Assembly (NCBI RefSeq): GCF_004365875.1
Contig: NZ_SODF01000001.1
Span: forward strand, 2,604,001-2,668,000
Length of the DNA stretch: 64,000 nucleotides
From: Kribbella kalugense
GTDB lineage: Bacteria > Actinomycetota > Actinomycetes > Propionibacteriales > Kribbellaceae
Direction of reading: 5' to 3'
Below, one piece after another: positions 35,807 to 44,495 of the stretch. Position numbers and translations under genes: made by a program. A model generated the notes under the pieces. It searched no databases, was not told the DNA's origin, and saw nothing but the letters and a program-made list of their open reading frames with translations. Position 1 is the stretch's first letter, and each line of letters opens with the position of its first letter.

Positions 35807-36952
35807 ATGCGGAGACGGGTACGTACCGGGATCGTGATCCTTCTCCTGATCGTGCTGCTCGGCGGCGCCGGGTACGTCGGATGGATCCTGGTCCAGCGAT
35901 CTCAGCCGGTGTCGCTGCCGGAACCGACCGGGAACTTCCAGGTCGGCCGGCGGACCTACGAATGGACCGACGTACCACGCCGCGACCCGTACACCAACGG
36001 CCCGCGGAAGCTCGCCGTCTGGCTCTGGTACCCGGTCGCCAAGGACACCACCGGCCGCCGCGTCCAATACGCCCCGGACCTGTGGAGCGGACTCCACCTC
36101 AAAGCACCGGTCTCCCTGTTCCAAGGACCGTTCGACACTCTCCAGGACCGCGCACTCGACCGCGTCGCGATCGCGCCGGGCCACTTCCCGGTTGTCGTAC
36201 TGATGCCCGGCATGGGTCTCTCAGCACCGATGTACGCCGCTCTTGCGGAAGACCTCGCCAGTCACGGCTACCTGGTCGCCGGCGTCACCCCGACGTACAG
36301 CGCGAACCTCACCGTGATCGGCGGCCAGAGCATCGCGAGCAAGCCGGAGGCAAACCCGTCGAATCTCGGCGACAGCAGCGAAGGCTCCCAGAAGGTCGGC
36401 GATCACCTCGTCACCGTCTGGGCCGCGGACGCCCGCTTCGCCGCCGGCATGGTCACCAAACAGCTCCCGAACTCGGTCGAGACCGCGGTCGGGCCGTCGT
36501 ACGTCGGCCACTCGTTCGGCGGCGCGGCGTCACTCGAGGCATGCCGGCTGGACCAACGATGCGCGGCCGCGGTCGACCTGGACGGCAGCCAGTTCGGCGA
36601 CGTGGTGACGAAGGGCGTCAAGGCACCGATCCTGCTGCTCGGCGCGGACGACTCGTGCATCACCAGCGTGTGCGGCCCGGACGCCAAGAACGACACGGAT
36701 CGCGACCGCGCACTTTCGTTGCTCAAGGCAAGCAGCGGTACGTCGTGGTGCGCCACCATCCCCGGTAGCCGGCACTTCAACTTCACCGACTACGGCGTCT
36801 ACTACCTGGCCTACCCGCTGCGGAAGTTCCTCCCGCTCGGCAGCGTCGCGCCGCGGCACGCGCTCACCGTCACGAATGGCTACATCGACGCCTTCCTGTC
36901 GCACGCGATCTACAAGGCGCCCTCCCCCGGCGCCCCGGCCTGCACTACCTAG
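35807..36952 (+). CDS. membrane-anchored PAF-acetylhydrolase-like alpha/beta hydrolase
   Basis: 381 residues with a membrane anchor at about 6-29 (RTGIVILLLIVLLGGAGYVG) and the rest outside. LAVWLWYPVA and PVVVLMPGMGLSAPMYAALA lead to the nucleophile Ser236 in VGHSFGGAASLEACRLD; ILLLGADDSCIT supplies the Asp and SRHFNFTDYG the His. This pattern matches the platelet-activating-factor acetylhydrolase/isoform II group of lipid hydrolases. Substrate not predictable. The stop shares CTAG with the convergent acetyltransferase. Confidence 0.88.
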   Translation: MRRRVRTGIVILLLIVLLGGAGYVGWILVQRSQPVSLPEPTGNFQVGRRTYEWTDVPRRDPYTNGPRKLAVWLWYPVAKDTTGRRVQYAPDLWSGLHLKAPVSLFQGPFDTLQDRALDRVAIAPGHFPVVVLMPGMGLSAPMYAALAEDLASHGYLVAGVTPTYSANLTVIGGQSIASKPEANPSNLGDSSEGSQKVGDHLVTVWAADARFAAGMVTKQLPNSVETAVGPSYVGHSFGGAASLEACRLDQRCAAAVDLDGSQFGDVVTKGVKAPILLLGADDSCITSVCGPDAKNDTDRDRALSLLKASSGTSWCATIPGSRHFNFTDYGVYYLAYPLRKFLPLGSVAPRHALTVTNGYIDAFLSHAIYKAPSPGAPACTT

Positions 36953-37434
36953 AGATCCAGCTCGTACGTCTGCCCGACCAGCGCGTCGCCCCACATCTCG
37001 TGCGGCTCTGAATTCGTGAGCCGGAAACCGCGAGCCAGGTAAACGTGCCGGGCCGCCACGAGTGGAGCGTTCGTCCACAGCACCATCCGCTTGTAGCCGG
37101 CGGAACGAGCAAACGCCAAGCACGTATCGACCAACTCGGCGCCGAGCTTGAGGCCTCGTGCGGCCGGTGTCACCAGGAGCAGCCGCAACTGCGCAGTCGT
37201 CTCGTCCGGCCCGCGTACGCAGAAGATGCTGCCGACGCGCTCCCCGTCCACCTCGGCGATCCACGCTGCCTCGCGCTCGTCGTCGTGGTCGGTCGCGTAG
37301 GCCGCCACGATCTGCGCGATCAGCACCTCGTACTGCGGCGCCCAGCCGTACTCCGCGCTGTAGGTCTCCGCGTGCGACTGCACCACCCAGCCGAGGTCTC
37401 CCGGCTGCCCCAGCTTCCTGATCAGTTTCGTCAT
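36949..37434 (-). CDS. GNAT family N-acetyltransferase
   Basis: 161 residues. DLGWVVQSHAETYSAEYGW at the N-terminus, LRLLLVTPAARGLKLGAELV as motif A, RMVLWTNAPLVAARHVYLAR and FRLTNSEPHEMWG near the end. The set resembles the acetyltransferase half of MarR-GNAT regulators. It is divergent from a TetR regulator with a palindrome between them, so it may be that regulator's target. Confidence 0.9.
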   Translation of the reverse strand: MTKLIRKLGQPGDLGWVVQSHAETYSAEYGWAPQYEVLIAQIVAAYATDHDDEREAAWIAEVDGERVGSIFCVRGPDETTAQLRLLLVTPAARGLKLGAELVDTCLAFARSAGYKRMVLWTNAPLVAARHVYLARGFRLTNSEPHEMWGDALVGQTYELDL

Positions 37435-37448
37435 CCATCCACCCGATC

Positions 37449-37470
37449 TACTGACACGACTGTTTCAGTA
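37449..37470. promoter_or_regulatory. candidate TetR operator
   Basis: Perfect inverted repeat TACTGA-N10-TCAGTA between the divergent acetyltransferase (start 37434) and TetR gene (start 37486). Its size and position suit a TetR dimer site controlling both genes. Confidence 0.6.
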
Positions 37471-37485
37471 AGCGATACTAGCAAC

Positions 37486-38040
37486 GTGCCGACGACTAAG
37501 GAAGGCCCTTCCGCGCGCGAGCAAGAGCTGCTCGAGCGCGCCTACGCCTACTCGCTCACGCACGGGCTGGCCGACCTGTCGCTGCGCCCGCTGGCGACCG
37601 CGATCGGGTCCAGTCCGCGGGTGCTGCTGTTCCTGTTCGGCAGCAAGGACGGCCTGATCCGGGCCCTCCTCGCCCGCGCCCGCGCTGACGAACTCGAGCT
37701 CCTCCAGCGGTACGACGTACCGCCGGGGCTGACCGTGATCGCGCGGGAGCTGTGGACCTGGCTGGCCGCGCCGGAACGACGGCCGTTGATGACATTCTGG
37801 GTCGAGGCCTACGGGCGTTCGCTCGTCGCGCCGGACGGTCCTTGGGCGGACTTCGCCCGATCGACGGTCGACGACTGGCTCGAGCTGCTGAAGGCGAGTC
37901 AGCCGGATCCCGGTTCCGCCAAGGCGGAGGCACGACGTACCGCCGTACTGGCAATGCTCCGCGGCGCGCTCATCGACCTACTCGCGACCGGCGACCTCAA
38001 GCGGACGACCGCGGCGGTCGAGGACTACCTAGCCGACTAG
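37486..38040 (+). CDS. TetR family transcriptional regulator
   Basis: 184 residues from the GTG at 37486. The N-terminal TetR helix-turn-helix spans about 10-60: REQELLERAYAYSLTHGLAD, LSLRPLATAIGSSPRVLLFL, FGSKDGLIRALLARA. The C-terminal ligand/dimer domain is all-helical with no recognisable ligand pocket. Probably represses itself and the divergent acetyltransferase through 37449-37470. The last 12 nt overlap the convergent RNB gene. Confidence 0.9.
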   Translation: MPTTKEGPSAREQELLERAYAYSLTHGLADLSLRPLATAIGSSPRVLLFLFGSKDGLIRALLARARADELELLQRYDVPPGLTVIARELWTWLAAPERRPLMTFWVEAYGRSLVAPDGPWADFARSTVDDWLELLKASQPDPGSAKAEARRTAVLAMLRGALIDLLATGDLKRTTAAVEDYLAD

Positions 38041-39462
38041 TTCGAAGGACACCGTGCGTTTGGCGATGTCGGCTTCGACGAGTTTCACGCGGACCGGGCG
38101 GCCGAGCGGCAGCGCAGTACCGGTGACACGTCCTTCGATCGCGACTGCGGTCAGAGCGACGATGCCGCGGCCGTTCTCCCGCTGGTCCACCTCGGTGATC
38201 ACGCCGTCGAACTCGGACCCGACCTGATCCGCGACCAGACCCGCCTCGACCATGCTGACGATCGACCGCTCGTACGCGTGTGCCCGCCGATCCGCGTCGT
38301 CCATGGCCTTCGGGATCTCGACCATCGAGTCGCGCACCCAAGCCGGAACCTCGGTGCCCGCTGAGAGCGCGATGCAGATCTCCGCGGTCCAGCGGTCGAC
38401 GAGCCGCCGCAGCGGCGCGGTGACATGCGCGTACTCCGCCTTCATCGCGGCGTGCTGCGGTCGCTCCGGCAGGTTTCCGTCGAACGCCGTGTACCCAGCA
38501 CCGCGGAACAACACGGTGCACGCGGCAAGCATCGCCGCATGCGCCGGCACCTTCGGATCGAGTCCGTGGATGAATTCGGCGTACGTCGTCTCGTCGGCCC
38601 AGACGAGCCCGAGTGCCTTGGCGGTGTTGCCGAGCTTGCGGCGAAGGTCGTCGTGCGACTCGGGCAGCGTCCGCAGGATGCCGATCTTGCCCTTCATCAT
38701 CAGGTCGGCTGCGGCCATCCCGGTCAGCAGCGAGATCTGCGCGTTCCAGCCCTCGACCGGGAGCGGCGCCCGGAACTCCAGACCCCAACCGTGGTTGGAG
38801 GTGACGACCTCTTGGTCCGGGATCGGCAGGTTGACCCCACCGCGCTCCAGCTCGCGCTTCTCCCGGAGCTGCCCGACCTCACGGAGCAGTTGCAGCGACT
38901 CCGACGCCGTACCTGCATCGAGGTCCTTCTGTACGCCCGCGTAGTTGAGCTTGGCCCGCGATTTCACCAAGGCCCGCTCGCAGGTGACGCCCGTACTCTC
39001 GCCGGTCGCATCGACTGTGATCGTCCACAGCACGGCGGGACAGACCTGATCGGGCAGCAGTGAGGCCGCGCCCTCGGACAGCTCCGGCGGGTGCAGCGGA
39101 GTCCGTTTGTCCGGCGCGTACAGAGTCTCGCCGCGACGCCGGGCCTCGACGTCGATCGGGTCGCCGGCCTGGACGAACGCGGCGACGTCGGCGATCGCGT
39201 AGTACACCGTGTAGCCGTTGCCGGTTCGCTCGATGTGTACGGCTTGGTCCAGGTCCATCGAGTCCGGCGGATCGATCGTGACGAACTCGAGGTCCGTCCG
39301 ATCGAGCTCGGGCAGACGGACATTCTTCGCCGCCGCCAGCGCCGCCGCAGTCACCTCGGGCGGGAAGTCGGCCGGCACCTCCTGCTCCCGACGAATGTCC
39401 TGCAACGACGCCCGGAACACCTCCGGAACGTCCTCGGCGAAGTGAACCCTCTGCAACGGCAT
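38029..39462 (-). CDS. RNB-domain exoribonuclease (RNase II/R family)
   Basis: 477 residues; 3'-5' RNA exonuclease core without separate cold-shock domains. The metal-binding loop is FVTIDPPDSMDLDQAVHIE, with several Asp but Gln where many members have the last Asp, followed by YYAIADVAAFV, LSEGAASLLPDQ (PELCS-like block), EYAHVTAPLRRLVDRW and a C-terminal S1-like tail. This short form is usual in actinobacteria. The gene is 4 nt downstream of the RNase H/phosphatase gene, so probably the last gene of that operon, suggesting RNA turnover. Confidence 0.92.
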   Translation of the reverse strand: MPLQRVHFAEDVPEVFRASLQDIRREQEVPADFPPEVTAAALAAAKNVRLPELDRTDLEFVTIDPPDSMDLDQAVHIERTGNGYTVYYAIADVAAFVQAGDPIDVEARRRGETLYAPDKRTPLHPPELSEGAASLLPDQVCPAVLWTITVDATGESTGVTCERALVKSRAKLNYAGVQKDLDAGTASESLQLLREVGQLREKRELERGGVNLPIPDQEVVTSNHGWGLEFRAPLPVEGWNAQISLLTGMAAADLMMKGKIGILRTLPESHDDLRRKLGNTAKALGLVWADETTYAEFIHGLDPKVPAHAAMLAACTVLFRGAGYTAFDGNLPERPQHAAMKAEYAHVTAPLRRLVDRWTAEICIALSAGTEVPAWVRDSMVEIPKAMDDADRRAHAYERSIVSMVEAGLVADQVGSEFDGVITEVDQRENGRGIVALTAVAIEGRVTGTALPLGRPVRVKLVEADIAKRTVSFELVG

Positions 39463-39466
39463 GGGG

Positions 39467-40591
39467 TCAGACTAGCGATGGCTGGACATTGAAGGAGCGT
39501 AGGGAGGCCAGGCCGTCGGCGTACCAGTGGATCTCGGTGAGGGTCGCCGGTCGCAGTTCCATCCGGAACATCGACGACATCGGGGCCTGTAGCACCGATC
39601 GAACCATCAGCTTGATCGGCGTCACGTGCGTGACCACGACGACCGTCTTGCCGGGGTACCGGGCCAGCAGCCCGTCCCGCGCCGACCGCGCCCGCCGCGC
39701 ACACGCGTCGAACGACTCACCGCCGGGCGGCGCGACATTGGTCGATTCCATCCAGGCGTTCAACGCGTCCGGCCACTTCTCCTGGACCTCGGCGAAGGTG
39801 TGCCCGTCCCAGTCGCCGAACGAGCACTCGACCCAGCCGTTGTCGGCAACCGGCTCGAGCCCGAGCTTCGCGCCGACCGCATCGGCCGTCTGCCGGGCCC
39901 GCACCATCGGCGACGTGACCAGCGCATCGACCCCGCCGATCCGCGCCAGGTACTCCGCGGCTGCGAGCGCCTGCGCCCGTCCGGTATCACTCAACGCCGG
40001 GTCGTCGCCACCGGAGCCGGAGAACCGCTTCTCCGCCGTGTGCGGCGTCTCGCCGTGCCGGAGGAAGATCAACTGCGTCGGCGGCTCTGCCTGCGGACCC
40101 CAACCCTGCAAGGCTTTCTTCAGATCCGACGGCTCCTGAGCCTTGGCCGGAGTGGGGCCAGCGGGCTCCGGCTGCAGCGGGATCGGCACGCCGTCCAACG
40201 CGTTGTTCGCCAGCGCGTCTGCAGCCGAGTTCTGCGCGCGCGGCACCCAGGTCCACTCGGTGCCGAACGGAGCCAGACTTTGTGCCTTGATCGCCAGCGG
40301 CTGCAGGTCCGGGTGCTTGATCTTCCACCGGCCGGCCATCTGCTCGATGACCAGCTTGGAGTCCATCCGCACCTCGATCGAAGCATCCGGTGCGTACTCC
40401 GCGGCGAGCTCGAGCCCCGCGACCAGTCCGGAGTACTCCGCGACGTTGTTGGTCGCGATGCCCAGCGTCTTCCCCTGCTGGGCGATCACCTGACCGGTCG
40501 ACGGATCGCGCACCAAAGCGCCGTACGCCGCCGGCCCCGGATTCCCCCGCGATCCACCATCAGCCTCGACGATCACGTGGGAGTAACTCAT
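39467..40591 (-). CDS. bifunctional RNase H / histidine phosphatase
   Basis: 374 residues combining two enzymes. The N-terminal RNase HI (about 1-140) has IVEADGGSRGNPGPAAYG, NNVAEYSGLVAGLELA, EVRMDSKLVIEQM and NSAADALAN, with the D-E-D catalytic set. The C-terminal histidine phosphatase (about 175-374) has IFLRHGETPHT with the phospho-accepting His, plus GGESFDACARRA and VTHVTPIKLMV. The arrangement equals mycobacterial Rv2228c, where the second domain acts as an alpha-ribazole phosphatase (CobC-type), giving a cobamide link. ATG start overlapping the stop of the MIRU-like frame. It lies in an operon with the zinc-ribbon and Nif3 genes. Confidence 0.95.
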   Translation of the reverse strand: MSYSHVIVEADGGSRGNPGPAAYGALVRDPSTGQVIAQQGKTLGIATNNVAEYSGLVAGLELAAEYAPDASIEVRMDSKLVIEQMAGRWKIKHPDLQPLAIKAQSLAPFGTEWTWVPRAQNSAADALANNALDGVPIPLQPEPAGPTPAKAQEPSDLKKALQGWGPQAEPPTQLIFLRHGETPHTAEKRFSGSGGDDPALSDTGRAQALAAAEYLARIGGVDALVTSPMVRARQTADAVGAKLGLEPVADNGWVECSFGDWDGHTFAEVQEKWPDALNAWMESTNVAPPGGESFDACARRARSARDGLLARYPGKTVVVVTHVTPIKLMVRSVLQAPMSSMFRMELRPATLTEIHWYADGLASLRSFNVQPSLV

Positions 40592-40671
40592 CCACGTCCT
40601 CGCTTCGCTCCGGGCGCGGACGAGGCACAAAACGCGCTGTGCTTGATGATGAGCTCGCTCCGCTCGCTCAT
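40588..40671 (-). repeat. MIRU-like intergenic repeat, copy 2, with 27-codon reading frame
   Basis: Occupies exactly the 76 nt between the zinc-ribbon gene stop and the RNase H/phosphatase start. The minus-strand frame starts ATG (overlapping the upstream TGA as ATGA), reads SERSE, IKHS, APGAKRGRG and ends in a TGA overlapping the next ATG. It has the same length as copy 1 (7410-7493) and 11 mismatches in 76 nt. Insertion keeps translational coupling on both sides. Confidence 0.85.
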
Positions 40672-41411
40672 GCGGCGCTCTCCGACGTCCGCACGAGGAT
40701 CCGGCCGCATTCTTCACAGCGCAGTACGGCGTCCGGGGCGGCGTTCTTGATCTGGTTGAGGTCGGACGGTGCGAGCTCCATCCGGCAGCCCATGCAGCGC
40801 TTGCCGACCAGCGGTGCGGCGCCGATCCCGCCGTTGTGCTCACGCAGTCGCTGGTACTGCGCGATCAGCGCCTCCGGGATCTCGGCAGCGACCTTCGCGC
40901 GCTGGTCGCCGACCTGCGCCCGCTGCTCGTCGAGCTCCTTGAGCGTGGCGTCGCGGGTCGTCTCCAGCTCGGCCTGCCGGCTGGCGAACGCGTCGGCCCG
41001 CGTCCGCAGCTCGACCTGGACACCCTCCGCGGCCTCGAGCTTCTCCATCACCTCGAGCTCGGCGTCCTCCAGGTCGGAGATCCGCCGGTCCAGCGAACCG
41101 ATCTCGTGCTGAAGGTTCTCCAGGTCGCGCGGCGAGGCGACCTGACCGGAGTCGATCCGCTGCTGGTTGCGTGTGCGGCGCTGGCGGACCTGCTCGACGT
41201 CGGAGTCGGCCTTCTTCTGCTCGCGCTGCAGGTCGCTGACCTCCATGTCCGCGGTGACCAGGTCGTGGTCGACGACGGACTTCTCGGCGGCCAGGTCCTT
41301 GAGGGCCTGGTGCTCGGGCAACGACGCGCGCTTGTGCGCGACCTGATCCAGCTGCAGGTCGAGATCCTGCAGGTCCAGCAACCGGCGTTGGACGGCGGGC
41401 TCGGCGTTCAG
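40668..41411 (-). CDS. zinc-ribbon coiled-coil protein (CT398/Rv2229c-like)
   Basis: 247 residues. A long coiled coil (about 10-180: QALKDLAAEKSVVDHDLVTA, EVSDLQREQKKADSDVEQVR, RISDLEDAELEVMEKLEAAE) ends in a four-Cys zinc ribbon, RCMGCRMEL and LRCEECGRILV. The start is set at a CTG (41411) 6 nt after AAGGAG, which adds LNAEPAVQRR, the part expected from homologues; the first ordinary start codon (TTG, 41381) has no ribosome site. Function unknown; conserved between Nif3 and RNase H genes across actinobacteria. Confidence 0.88.
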   Translation of the reverse strand: MNAEPAVQRRLLDLQDLDLQLDQVAHKRASLPEHQALKDLAAEKSVVDHDLVTADMEVSDLQREQKKADSDVEQVRQRRTRNQQRIDSGQVASPRDLENLQHEIGSLDRRISDLEDAELEVMEKLEAAEGVQVELRTRADAFASRQAELETTRDATLKELDEQRAQVGDQRAKVAAEIPEALIAQYQRLREHNGGIGAAPLVGKRCMGCRMELAPSDLNQIKNAAPDAVLRCEECGRILVRTSESAA

Positions 41412-41438
41412 AGTCGGCTCCTTAGATCGTGGCGGCGC

Positions 41439-42566
41439 TCAGATCCGCAAGGTCCATGCGTCCGTGCACAGTGTTGAGATGTGAGTGTCTACGGTACTGC
41501 CTTGCGCCGCCAGCTCAGCGAGCAGGAGCCGCTCGGCATCGGCCAGCCACGGCCACTCACTGGCCCAGTGCGCGACGTCGACCAGTGCGGGGTCGCCGTA
41601 CGCCCGCGCCTCGGTAGCGGGATGGTGCCGCAGGTCCGCGGTCAGGTAGGCATCGACGCCCGCGGCCCGGACCCGTTCGAACTCCGAGTCCCCCGCTCCC
41701 CCGACCACCGCAACGGTCTCGATCATCCGGTCCAGGTCGCCTGACACTCGTACGCCGTGCTCGGTCCGCGGCAGGCTCTCCGCGACCAGCCGAGCGAAAT
41801 CGGCCAGCGGCAACGGCTCCGCGAGTACGCCGACCCGCCCGCCGCCGCGCTCGCTCGGCAGCTCGGCCAGCTCATAGACGTCGTACGCCGGTTCCTCGTA
41901 GGAGTGCGTCGCGAGCAAAGCCTCGACGACCGCGAGGCGCTTGCGGCGCGGCAGGATCATCTCGATCCGATCCTCCGGCACGACCTCGATGTCGCCGACG
42001 GTCCCGATCGTCGGGTTCGCGCCTTCCAGCGGCCGGAACGTCCCCTCGCCGGTCACAGTCCACGCGGCGCGCTCGTAGTCGCCGATCTGTCCCGCACCAG
42101 CCTTTGCCAGCGCGTCGAGCATCGCCTGCGTCTCCGCGACCGGGACGCCGACGACGACCTTGTCCATCGGCTCGGCCGGCATCGCCTTTAACGGCCGCGT
42201 GTCCCGCAGGCCGATCGCGGCGGCGAGCGCATCGCTCACGCCCGGGTTGGCGTTGTCGGCGTTGGTGTGACAGACCTGCAGCGCGACATTGCTCCGGATC
42301 AGGTCGTGGATGACCCGGCCCTTCGGCGTGGTCGTCGCGACACTGTTCACTCCGCGGAGCAACAACGGATGATGCGTGACGAGCAGATCGAACCCGCCCT
42401 CGATCGCCTCGTCGACCACGGCCCGCATCGGGTCCACGGCGAACAGAACCCGCCGTACCTCCTGCTCCGGATCGCCGGTCACCAGCCCGACCGCGTCCCA
42501 GGACTCCGCCCAGGCAGGGTTGTAGAGCCGATCGAGAATTGCGATCACATCAGCAAGCGTCGTCAC
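41439..42566 (-). CDS. Nif3-like dinuclear metal center protein
   Basis: 375 residues from the GTG at 42566. The Nif3/YbgI family forms hexameric toroids with a two-metal site; it is proposed to act as a GTP cyclohydrolase-like or other hydrolase, but no activity is settled. Metal-binding motifs are DLLVTHHPLLLRG and VCHTNADNANPG near the N-terminus and TADLRHHPATEARAYG with DVAHWASEWPW near the C-terminus. A PII-like insert lies between them (about 140-240), as in the longer members. First gene of the zinc-ribbon/RNase H operon; 27 nt separate it from the next start. Confidence 0.94.
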   Translation of the reverse strand: MTTLADVIAILDRLYNPAWAESWDAVGLVTGDPEQEVRRVLFAVDPMRAVVDEAIEGGFDLLVTHHPLLLRGVNSVATTTPKGRVIHDLIRSNVALQVCHTNADNANPGVSDALAAAIGLRDTRPLKAMPAEPMDKVVVGVPVAETQAMLDALAKAGAGQIGDYERAAWTVTGEGTFRPLEGANPTIGTVGDIEVVPEDRIEMILPRRKRLAVVEALLATHSYEEPAYDVYELAELPSERGGGRVGVLAEPLPLADFARLVAESLPRTEHGVRVSGDLDRMIETVAVVGGAGDSEFERVRAAGVDAYLTADLRHHPATEARAYGDPALVDVAHWASEWPWLADAERLLLAELAAQGSTVDTHISTLCTDAWTLRI

Positions 42567-42785
42567 GCGCCTATCCTGGCACTTGCTGCATATGTAGCTG
42601 GATACAGCTGGACTGTGACGGGGGCAGCCGCCCGGTGCCCCCGCCACAACCAGTTCCGCCGGGACGGGGGTGGCGGTGCGACCGCCCCGCCGCATCCACC
42701 ACCGCACCCGCTCCGGCGGGTCGCCCCGGCCACAGGGGGAGGGCCGTCGACGACGGCTTGACCGGAACGAGTCTCTGGAACCTGG

Positions 42786-44435
42786 CTAGATCAGCCAGGC
42801 GGTTGTTGCACTCGGCAGCTTGTCGCCCTCGAGCGGGCCGCTGGACAGTACAACGGCTGCGTCGGGCAGCTCGACCGGCGCCGCGCCGAAGTTCGTGACG
42901 CTCTGCCAGCCGCCCGGCCGGGTGAAGTGCAGAACCCAGTCGGTCGCGTCGACCCAGGTCAGCGAGTTGCCGGTCCGCAGCCCACGCCGTACCGCGAGGG
43001 CCTTGCGGTAAAGGCTCAGCGTCGACTCCTGGTCGTCGTGCTGCGCCTCGACGGAGTACGCCCCGAACCACTTCGGCTGCACCAGGTGGGACCCGCCCGG
43101 ACCGAAGCCGAACGACAGCCCCTCGACGGTCCACGGGATCGGCACCCGGCAGCCGTCGCGGCCCTTCTCGGCACCCTTCGAACGGAAGTACGCCGGGTCC
43201 TGCAGGTTCGCTGCCGGCAGCTCGCCGACCTCCTGCAGACCGAGCTCCTCACCCTGATAGAGGTACGCCGATCCCGGCAACGCGAGCATCAGCAGCGTCG
43301 CGGCGCGGGCCCGGCGCAGGCCGAGCGCGACGTCGACGGTCGGCTCGGTGCCGTTGCTCAGCAGCCAGTCCTTGCCGTCCTGCCAGCCGCCCTTCGGGTT
43401 CTTCGGCAGGCCGTACCGCGTGGCGTGCCGGACGACATCGTGGTTCGAAAACACCCACGTCGACGACGACCCGTTCTCGTCGGCGAGGGCGAGGTTCTCC
43501 TCGATCACCTTGCGGAACTTGTCGTACTCGAAGTCGGCCTGCAGCAGGTCGAAGTTGAACGCCTGCCCGAGCCCGTCGGCACTCGCGTACCGGGCCCGGC
43601 GGGCGGCCGGCACGAACGCCTCGGCGACCGCCGACCGCGGCGGGTCGTAGGAGTCCAGCAGCTTGCGCCAGTCGCGGTAGATCTCGTGTACACCGTCCTG
43701 GTCCCACAGCGGGTGCTTGCCGTACGACTCCGACTGCCGGGGCAGCGTGGCCTTCGACGGGAACGGCTCGGACAGGTCCTTCACGAGCGCGTGCGCCACG
43801 TCGACCCGGAAGCCGTCGACACCGCGGTCCGACCAGAACTTCAGCGTCTCCAGGAAGTCCGCGCGTACCTCGGGGTGCTGCCAGTTCAAGTCGGGCTGCT
43901 CGGCGGCGAACATGTGCAGGTACCACTGGCCGTCCGCGGTCTTGGCCCAGGCGGACCCGCCGAACACCGAGTCCCAGTCCGACGGCGGCTGGTCCTCGGT
44001 GGCGCCGTCGCGGAAGATGTAGCGGTCCCGGGCCGGCTCCCCCTTGGCGGCCTCGAGCGCCTCGAGGAACCACTCGTGCCGGTCGGAGGTGTGGTTCGGG
44101 ACGATGTCGACGATCAGCTTGATGCCAGCCTCGTGCAAGGCCCCGATCAGCTCGTCGAAGTCGTCCAGCGTGCCCAGTCGCGGGTCCACGTTGCGGTAGT
44201 CGTCGACGTCGTACCCGCCGTCGGCCAGCGCGGACGGGTAGAACGGGCTCAGCCAGACCGCGTCGATGCCCAACGCCACCAGGTACGGGACTCGACTGAT
44301 GATGCCCGGCAGGTCACCGACGCCGTCGCCGTTGGAGTCGGCGAAGCTGCGCGGGTAGATCTGGTAGACGACGGCCTGCCGCCACCAGTCGGCCTGAGTC
44401 TTTTGGGCAGTTCGGGTCGTCTGCGGACTCGTCAC
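42786..44435 (-). CDS. GH13 alpha-glucosidase (oligo-1,6-glucosidase type)
   Basis: Cytoplasmic 549-residue enzyme hydrolysing alpha-glucosidic bonds of short malto- or isomalto-oligosaccharides or trehalose-like sugars. GH13 motifs: DIVPNHTSD, GFRVDVAHAL (nucleophile Asp), VAEAFVP (acid/base Glu) and FSNHDVVRHATRYG (third Asp). AVVYQIYPRSFADSNGDGVG is the usual start. No signal peptide. It is divergent from a ROK-type regulator with a palindrome between them and is the likely target of that regulator. No sugar transporter genes follow. Confidence 0.95.
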   Translation of the reverse strand: MTSPQTTRTAQKTQADWWRQAVVYQIYPRSFADSNGDGVGDLPGIISRVPYLVALGIDAVWLSPFYPSALADGGYDVDDYRNVDPRLGTLDDFDELIGALHEAGIKLIVDIVPNHTSDRHEWFLEALEAAKGEPARDRYIFRDGATEDQPPSDWDSVFGGSAWAKTADGQWYLHMFAAEQPDLNWQHPEVRADFLETLKFWSDRGVDGFRVDVAHALVKDLSEPFPSKATLPRQSESYGKHPLWDQDGVHEIYRDWRKLLDSYDPPRSAVAEAFVPAARRARYASADGLGQAFNFDLLQADFEYDKFRKVIEENLALADENGSSSTWVFSNHDVVRHATRYGLPKNPKGGWQDGKDWLLSNGTEPTVDVALGLRRARAATLLMLALPGSAYLYQGEELGLQEVGELPAANLQDPAYFRSKGAEKGRDGCRVPIPWTVEGLSFGFGPGGSHLVQPKWFGAYSVEAQHDDQESTLSLYRKALAVRRGLRTGNSLTWVDATDWVLHFTRPGGWQSVTNFGAAPVELPDAAVVLSSGPLEGDKLPSATTAWLI

Positions 44436-44483
44436 GATCGCCTCACTCGAAATCTGTTGGTAACCCGTGGTTTATATATAGGC

Positions 44484-44495
44484 TCTAAATTTAGA
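44484..44495. promoter_or_regulatory. candidate ROK-regulator operator (perfect 12-bp palindrome)
   Basis: TCTAAATTTAGA, a perfect palindrome within an unusually AT-rich stretch between the alpha-glucosidase start (44435) and the ROK regulator start (44547). AT-rich palindromes are typical NagC/Mlc/XylR-type sites. Confidence 0.6.
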
